DNA of 53,678 nucleotides from NCBI RefSeq assembly GCF_018917935.1, contig NZ_JAHLPN010000021.1:1-53678 (forward strand). The letters run 5' to 3'. The notes below the pieces were generated by a model that saw nothing but the letters and a program-made list of their open reading frames with translations, did not search any database and was not told where the DNA came from. Made by a program: the position numbers and the translations under genes. The stretch comes from Kineothrix sp. MSJ-39 (GTDB lineage: Bacteria; Bacillota; Clostridia; Lachnospirales; Lachnospiraceae). Positions 49,786 to 53,678 of this stretch are shown here, piece by piece (positions within the stretch are counted from its first letter, which is position 1; each line of letters starts with the position of its first letter).

Positions 49786-51183
49786 ATGAAACAAAAGAGT
49801 GGATTTAGTGGACAAATTGGGTTTGTATTTGCCGCTGCGGGAAGTGCGGTAGGCGTTGGAAATCTGTGGAGATTTCCGTATCTGGCAGCAAAAGACGGAG
49901 GTGGGCTTTTTCTGCTCATCTATCTGGTGCTTGTACTGACGGTTGGTTTTACACTGCTGACAACGGATATCGCGATCGGCAGAAAAACGGGAAAAAGTGC
50001 GATCTATGCGTATGAGGCTATGCGGAAAAAGTGGAAGTTTTTAGGCGTGCTCACATTTCTCGTACCGGTTCTGATCATGACTTATTATGCGGTGATCGGC
50101 GGATGGATCTTGAAGTATATCACTATCTATCTGCTGGGCTCCGGCAAGGAGGCAGTGGCAGACAACTGTTTTACTTCCTTTATTTCTTCGCCGTCATCTG
50201 TCTGGTTCAGTCTGGTATTTATGTTTTTGACAGCACTGATCGTATATAATGGCGTGGAAAAGGGAATTGAGCGTGTTTCCAAGTTTATCATGCCGGTTTT
50301 GCTCATCATGGTGATCGGGATCGCCATCTTTTCCCTGACGCTGAAAACAACGCTGGAGGACGGAACCGTGCGGACAGGGCTCCAGGGACTGGTGATCTAT
50401 TTAAAACCGGATTTGACAGGGATCACAGTGCAGCGTTTTTTACAGATTTCGCTGGATGCAATGAGTCAGTTGTTCTTTTCCCTGAGTGTATCGATGGGCA
50501 TTATGATCACTTACGGTTCTTATGTGAAAAAGGATGTGGATCTGAATAAAGCAGTGTCGCAGATCGAACTGATGGATACGGGCGTGGCTTTTCTGGCAGG
50601 TATTATGATCATTCCGGCTGTCTTTGTATTCTCAGGACTGGATGGAATGGCAGCAGGACCGGGACTGATGTTTGTATCACTTCCGAAGGTATTCTATCAG
50701 ATGGGATTTGCAGGCAGAATGGTCGGTATCATATTCTTCCTGCTGGCAGCTTTTGCAGCACTGACATCCTGTATTTCCGTGCTGGAATCCATCACAGCAA
50801 ACTGTATGGAGCTGTTCCATACGGAGCGAAAGAAGACAACGGGAATTTTATCTGTGATCTATTTGATCGCCACAGCAGTGATCGCGCTGGGCTACAGTGT
50901 ATTTTACGTGGAGGTCGGCTTGCCAAATGGCAGCACAGGACAACTTCTTGATATCATGGATTATATCAGCAACAGTTTTCTGATGCCGTTTATTGCACTT
51001 TTGTCTTCCATTTTGATCGGCTGGATCATGAAGCCTTCCTGGATCGCCGAGGAGATGGAATTGAACGGTACGAAATTTAAGCGGAAAAAACTGTATCAGA
51101 TCATGATCTGTTTTGTTATGCCGGTCATTATGACAATCTTATTCCTGCAGTCAACGGGATTTTTGAATCTGTTTATGAAGTAA
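49786..51183 (+). CDS. Sodium-dependent transporter of the NSS (neurotransmitter:sodium symporter) family
   Basis: Sodium-coupled uptake of an amino acid or related amine. The 465-residue protein has eleven to twelve membrane segments and the family's first-helix motif FVFAAAGSAVGVGNLWRFPY, with the unwound helix glycine pair for Na+ and substrate binding, followed by DGGGLFLLIYLVLVLTVGFT. A second set is in SLDAMSQLFFSLSVSMGIMI (helix 6) and FAALTSCISVLESITANCME (helix 8). Start behind TGAGGTATTTAGG. The divergent LysR regulator probably controls it. Substrate not predictable. Confidence 0.93.
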   Translation: MKQKSGFSGQIGFVFAAAGSAVGVGNLWRFPYLAAKDGGGLFLLIYLVLVLTVGFTLLTTDIAIGRKTGKSAIYAYEAMRKKWKFLGVLTFLVPVLIMTYYAVIGGWILKYITIYLLGSGKEAVADNCFTSFISSPSSVWFSLVFMFLTALIVYNGVEKGIERVSKFIMPVLLIMVIGIAIFSLTLKTTLEDGTVRTGLQGLVIYLKPDLTGITVQRFLQISLDAMSQLFFSLSVSMGIMITYGSYVKKDVDLNKAVSQIELMDTGVAFLAGIMIIPAVFVFSGLDGMAAGPGLMFVSLPKVFYQMGFAGRMVGIIFFLLAAFAALTSCISVLESITANCMELFHTERKKTTGILSVIYLIATAVIALGYSVFYVEVGLPNGSTGQLLDIMDYISNSFLMPFIALLSSILIGWIMKPSWIAEEMELNGTKFKRKKLYQIMICFVMPVIMTILFLQSTGFLNLFMK

Positions 51184-51199
51184 GCATATGCTTATTTTA

Positions 51200-51880
51200 T
51201 CATTCCGGCTTTAATAATTTAAAATAACTGCGCCGTGTTTCGAGGAGACCAAGCGAGGCAAGCTTGCTGATCTCTGCGGACATGGCGCTTCTTTCTACGC
51301 CGAGATAATCTGCAAGCTGTTGTCTGTTAAACGGAATATAGAAAGCATTTGTGCCTTTTTCTTTTGCCTGATCATTCAGATAAGCAAGCAGTTTTTCTGC
51401 CGTTGTTTTATGCAAAGTATATTTCAGCTTCCGGTTCAGATACATGTTTTTACGAGCCACAATGCCAAGCAGGTTCCGGATCAGGACAGTGTGATAAGCC
51501 CATGCTTCATCGGTAGCTTGCAGCAGGGCATGGCTGCTGACGGTTAAGATACGGCAGTCTGTGGCTGCGACGATCGTGACAGGAAGCTCTGTGATACCTG
51601 CACAGGCGAAAGCCTCTGCAAAAAGAGCACCGGCGGAAACAGAAGCAGTAATACTCCGATTGCCGTAATAATCATCCTGCAGGATGTGGATATCGCCCTC
51701 AAGCACAATGCCGATAAAATTGACCGCATCACCGAAGTGGCGGATCGTTTCTTCTTTTTTATATTGTCTGACATGTGCGTTCAGCTTTTCAAGTACATAA
51801 GGTAGTTCTGCCTGCGGAATTCCATGAAATAACGGATTTTTCTGTAAAGCAGTTCCATAGGATGCAAAAATTTCTGACAT
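51200..51880 (-). CDS. Crp/Fnr-family transcriptional regulator
   Basis: A 226-residue regulator. An N-terminal cyclic-nucleotide-binding-type beta roll (about 20-120, VNFIGIVLEGDIHILQDDYY, SVSAGALFAEAFACAG), the long dimer helix, and a C-terminal HTH_Crp domain (about 150-225, NRQQLADYLGVERSAMSAEI). It lacks the N-terminal cysteine cluster of Fnr; single cysteines in FACAG and DCRILTV could sense redox, which is speculation. Such clostridial proteins often control redox or electron-transfer genes. It is divergent from a ferredoxin gene with a matching palindrome between them. AAAGGAG precedes the ATG. Confidence 0.92.
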   Translation of the reverse strand: MSEIFASYGTALQKNPLFHGIPQAELPYVLEKLNAHVRQYKKEETIRHFGDAVNFIGIVLEGDIHILQDDYYGNRSITASVSAGALFAEAFACAGITELPVTIVAATDCRILTVSSHALLQATDEAWAYHTVLIRNLLGIVARKNMYLNRKLKYTLHKTTAEKLLAYLNDQAKEKGTNAFYIPFNRQQLADYLGVERSAMSAEISKLASLGLLETRRSYFKLLKPE

Positions 51881-51892
51881 AACAGCTCCTTT

Positions 51893-51935
51893 TGTTGGAA
51901 ATCCAACATAATTATTGCAGTGAGTTTAGTACAAT
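51893..51935 (+). promoter_or_regulatory. Crp/Fnr-type operator and ferredoxin promoter
   Basis: TGTTGGAAATCCAACA (51893-51908) is a near-perfect palindrome in the size range of Crp/Fnr sites. TACAAT (51930-51935) is a -10 without a proper -35 (CATAAT at 51907-51912). The expected start is near 51942, so the palindrome is centred about 41.5 bases upstream, the classic position for class II activation. Confidence 0.55.
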
Positions 51936-51965
51936 GACGACAGAAAAGTCAAGGAGGAATTAGAA

Positions 51966-52568
51966 ATGGTTAGAAAGATCATTCATATTGATGAAGAAAA
52001 ATGTAATGGCTGCGGGATCTGTGCAACCGCTTGCCATGAAGGCGCGATAGAGATCATAGACGGAAAGGCAAAACTGACAAGAGAGCATTTTTGCGACGGG
52101 TTCGGCGATTGTCTGCCGGGCTGTCCGACCGGTGCGATCACATTTGAGGAAAGGGAAGCACCTGCTTATGATGAAGCAGCGGTACTGAAAGCAAAGCAGG
52201 AAAAAGACAGACTGCTCAACTGGCCGGTACAGATCCGGCTGGCACCTGTGCAGAGTCCGTATTTTGAAGGCGCAAAGCTGCTTATTGCAGCAGATTGTAC
52301 AGCCTATGCCTATGCAAAATTCCACAGTGAATTTGTAGCAGGCAGGGCAACACTGATCGGCTGTCCGAAGCTGGATGGTGTCAATTACAGCGAAAAGCTG
52401 ACGGAGATCCTGAAGCAGAATGATATCCGTTCCGTAACTGTGCTCCGCATGGAAGTCCCATGCTGCGGCGGGCTGGAAATGGCAGCAAAGAAAGCACTGC
52501 AGGACTGTGGTAAAATGATCCCCTGGCAGGTCGTGACGATCTCCATCGACGGAAAGATCCTGGACTGA
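51966..52568 (+). CDS. 4Fe-4S ferredoxin-type protein
   Basis: A 200-residue iron-sulfur protein. The N-terminus carries CNGCGICATACHEGAIEI and CDGFGDCLPGCPTGAI, two ferredoxin-type cluster sites (the second with altered spacing, C-x5-C-x3-CP). Residues about 80-200 form an alpha/beta domain with DCTAYAYAKFHSEF, IGCPKLDG and VPCCGGLEMAAKKAL, in which the further cysteines could hold another site. Such proteins are often encoded beside a Crp/Fnr regulator and hybrid-cluster proteins in clostridia; function unproven. CAAGGAGGA precedes the ATG. Divergent from the Crp/Fnr gene. Confidence 0.88.
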   Translation: MVRKIIHIDEEKCNGCGICATACHEGAIEIIDGKAKLTREHFCDGFGDCLPGCPTGAITFEEREAPAYDEAAVLKAKQEKDRLLNWPVQIRLAPVQSPYFEGAKLLIAADCTAYAYAKFHSEFVAGRATLIGCPKLDGVNYSEKLTEILKQNDIRSVTVLRMEVPCCGGLEMAAKKALQDCGKMIPWQVVTISIDGKILD

Positions 52569-52595
52569 CACTGAGGATGAGCAATGTATAAAAAA

Positions 52596-52619
52596 GGGCA
52601 CTTGAATAATCAAGTGCCC
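52596..52619 (-). terminator. Hairpin terminator for leftward transcripts
   Basis: GGGCACTTGA (52596-52605), loop ATAA, TCAAGTGCCC (52610-52619). A tract of A residues lies to its left on the plus strand, giving a T-run after the stem on the minus strand, so it terminates leftward transcription, for example that of the toxin mRNA. As a plus-strand terminator for the ferredoxin gene it lacks the T-run. Confidence 0.65.
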
Positions 52620-52630
52620 TAGTGTATAAT
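52602..52630 (+). promoter_or_regulatory. Promoter of the putative antisense RNA
   Basis: TTGAAT (52602-52607) and TATAAT (52625-52630) with a 17-base spacer give a near-consensus promoter. No protein-coding frame with ribosome site follows. Confidence 0.6.
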
Positions 52631-52636
52631 CTACTT

Positions 52637-52735
52637 AGAAAGGTTATCGGATGTATTATCCGATTGCCCTCAGTAAATGATATTCAATTAAGAAATAGCA
52701 TTCGCTTTGGACGGTGGGATGCTATTTCTTTTTGC
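52637..52735 (+). ncRNA. Candidate antitoxin RNA of a type I toxin-antitoxin pair
   Basis: A transcript of about 100 bases is expected from the TATAAT at 52625 to the T-run after the hairpin AGAAATAGCAT (52691-52701)/ATGCTATTTCT (52719-52729). A first hairpin is formed by ATCGGAT and ATCCGAT (about 52648-52668). The 3' end overlaps the last codons and 3' region of the convergent 28-residue toxin gene, giving extended base pairing with its mRNA, as in TxpA/RatA-type systems. Transcription is inferred from the signals only. Confidence 0.5.
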
Positions 52736-52808
52736 CGTTATGGTTATCTATGTAAGACAGAGCCGCAAAAACAACTAATAAAAGTGTAAGCACTTCTAAT
52801 GTGTTCAT
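52722..52808 (-). CDS. Small hydrophobic toxin-like peptide (holin-like, type I TA)
   Basis: A 28-residue peptide, MNTLEVLTLLLVVFAALSYI then DNHNGKKK: a short polar start, one membrane segment (about 4-20) and a basic tail. This is the build of the putative holin-like toxins of type I toxin-antitoxin systems in Firmicutes. Start at the ATG at 52808, six bases after an AGAGGGGTG ribosome site; an ATG at 52814 is in frame but too close to it. The ribosome site can pair with CCCTCT upstream, a usual way to delay translation of such toxins. A convergent antisense RNA overlaps the 3' end. Confidence 0.6.
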   Translation of the reverse strand: MNTLEVLTLLLVVFAALSYIDNHNGKKK

Positions 52809-52817
52809 TGGCATCAC

Positions 52818-52840
52818 CCCTCTTTCGTAATACTAGAGGG
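52818..52840 (-). promoter_or_regulatory. Hairpin hiding the toxin ribosome-binding site
   Basis: On the plus strand CCCTCT (52818-52823) and AGAGGG (52835-52840) are complementary. In the toxin mRNA the AGAGGG of the ribosome site is thus paired with CCCTCT 11 bases upstream, which would block ribosome entry. Confidence 0.5.
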
Positions 52841-52889
52841 CATAACTCGGAAAATCACATCCTGCTTTCTTTTCAATCACACAAACAGC

Positions 52890-53065
52890 AGTATAACATA
52901 AAAAATCATATACCTGATAAAAAGAGACAGATCTGATATATGCTGAATGCTAAAAATATGAGATACATATTATGTTGTGGGAAAAGACCTTTAAAATAAA
53001 TGTTTTTATGTTGCTTTTGGGAAAAAATAAAAATATAATGATTTTATTTACAGTTTTATACTACA
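52890..53065. other. Possible toxin promoter and AT-rich gap
   Basis: On the minus strand TATACT (52895-52890) could be the -10 for the toxin mRNA; no good -35 is seen at 17 bases. From there to 53065 the DNA is very AT-rich and I see no gene. Confidence 0.3.
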
Positions 53066-53197
53066 ATGACAAAAAAGCTGGCAGGTTATATTAAAATTTA
53101 CCGAAACCGTAATACTTATATTGGATACTATGGCTATAATGGCATATTGCCTATGGATACTGCTGGTTATTATAGTATTGGCAATATTTGTAATTAG
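53066..53197 (+). CDS. Possible small Tyr/Gly-rich peptide
   Basis: An ATG at 53066 opens a 43-residue frame: MTKKLAGYIKIYRNRNTYIG and then a Tyr/Gly/Asn-rich end. It has no ribosome site. The next frame over the same DNA encodes MAIMAYCLWILLVIIVLAIF followed by VIRV (53129-53206), a hydrophobic peptide also without clear ribosome site, so at most one is real. I list it as a weak candidate only. Confidence 0.2.
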   Translation: MTKKLAGYIKIYRNRNTYIGYYGYNGILPMDTAGYYSIGNICN

Positions 53198-53360
53198 GGT
53201 TTGAATGGTTTGCAGAGTGATGATAGTAAAATTGTAAATAATACGACTACAGACGCTATTTTTGTATGTATATACTGCCAAAATATGTCTTGAGTGTTCA
53301 GTACAATATTAATAATTATACAATAAGTTCAATTGCGATTAGTAGGAAGGCGGTGGAAGG

Positions 53361-53501
53361 ATGGAAGAAATGAGCAGCCGTGAAATGTATAATTTAATAA
53401 TTAAACTTGAAAAAGAAGGAATGAGTTCTGATAAAATCATTGAGATTATTAAATTTATTGAAGAAAATAAACTAACTGAAAGCCAGTTAAATGATAAATA
53501 G
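53361..53501 (+). CDS. Small helical protein of unknown function
   Basis: A 46-residue protein: MEEMSSREMYNLIIKLEKEG and MSSDKIIEIIKFIEENKLTE, two amphipathic helices in a helix-turn-helix-like arrangement. GGTGGAAGG stands directly before the ATG. TTGAGT/TACAAT-like elements around 53290-53325 may drive it, and a terminator follows. No family recognised; small proteins of this kind are frequent on clostridial accessory DNA. Confidence 0.55.
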   Translation: MEEMSSREMYNLIIKLEKEGMSSDKIIEIIKFIEENKLTESQLNDK

Positions 53502-53512
53502 TGTATAGTTAG

Positions 53513-53545
53513 AAGGGCAGATCTACGCAAATAGTCTGCTCTTTT
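53513..53545 (+). terminator. Terminator after the small helical gene
   Basis: AAGGGCAGA (53513-53521) pairs, with a G-T pair, with TCTGCTCTT (53535-53543), followed by TT. It is 12 bases after the stop codon. Confidence 0.6.
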
Positions 53546-53580
53546 ATAGCGTGCATTATTGTAGGTTTGTCAAACATGTG

Positions 53581-53678
53581 TTACATTGACGCAAGATAAT
53601 CCATAAGCACTTGTTTGGGAGTTTTCCAGTTTAATGGGTGCATAGGGAAATTGTTGTAATCTCTACGATTATAAAGCG
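53581..53678 (-). mobile_element. C-terminal end of a DDE/rve-type transposase (partial)
   Basis: The minus strand from the window's right edge reads LYNRRDYNNFPMHPLNWKTP and KQVLMDYLASM, then TAA at 53581. The pattern of aromatic-Asn residues followed by LNWKTPKQVL is that of the closing segment of integrase-core (rve) transposases of insertion sequences. The gene is cut by the window, so family and completeness cannot be judged; inverted repeats of the IS are not identified. Confidence 0.55.

Noticed and set aside
52596-52619. Hairpin as terminator of the ferredoxin gene
   Set aside because: On the plus strand it is not followed by a T-run and it overlaps the antisense RNA promoter; it fits the minus strand better.

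Overview
The window looks like the chromosome of an anaerobic, gut-type Firmicute of the family Lachnospiraceae (class Clostridia); I cannot fix the genus. The signs are strong AGGAGG ribosome sites, moderate GC, an oxygen-sensitive class III ribonucleotide reductase, rubrerythrin, many ferredoxin/flavin proteins, and families typical of the group (DUF6110, DUF6061). I see no rRNA, tRNA or CRISPR array.

Layout. 0-1.9 kb: a truncated LysR gene divergent from a MATE transporter. About 1.94-10.9 kb: an integrated mobilizable element (IME) bounded by near-identical repeats. It carries a tyrosine integrase, an XRE repressor, an excisionase, a hairpin-rich putative oriT, a MobA/MobL relaxase, a decayed second integrase fragment, and a cargo of response regulator, histidine kinase and a BcrA-like ABC ATPase plus ABC-2 permease, as in peptide-antibiotic resistance loci. 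No conjugation machinery is present, so it would need a helper. 11-12.5 kb: an AAA ATPase of the DUF4143 type with an inverted-repeat leader. 12.6-20.6 kb: small metabolic and redox genes (acetyltransferases, Ca/Na antiporter, PnuC, rubrerythrin, a LysR regulator divergent from a flavodoxin/SDR/hydrolase run, a coiled-coil protein). 20.6-36.6 kb: housekeeping and envelope genes (rRNA m5C methyltransferase, L,D-transpeptidase, membrane-bound GDPD, TPR lipoprotein, nrdD with NrdR-like operator boxes, pyrF, DUF6110 and a frameshifted P1B-type ATPase, LppM-like lipoprotein, several unknowns).

36.6-41.9 kb holds the most interesting region. A divergent HxlR/FKBP pair faces a tightly packed six-gene run: a small peptide made of ACGX repeats, a radical SAM/SPASM enzyme, a nitroreductase, a flavin-binding/diferredoxin protein, a zinc macrodomain (ADP-ribosyl hydrolase type) and a class M sirtuin (ADP-ribosyltransferase type). 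This combines a RiPP-type peptide maturation cassette with a reversible ADP-ribosylation pair, and the lipoyl-carrier partners known from SirTM operons are absent. Candidate thiol-switch operators lie in the shared promoter.

41.9-52.6 kb: two MATE pumps flanking a solute-binding protein plus hybrid histidine kinase; a cupin; a LysR regulator divergent from an NSS-family transporter; and a Crp/Fnr regulator divergent from a ferredoxin-like protein with an operator at about -41.5. 52.6-53.7 kb: an accessory end with a candidate type I toxin-antitoxin module (28-residue membrane peptide with a convergent antisense RNA), small orphan ORFs and the C-terminus of a transposase running off the window.
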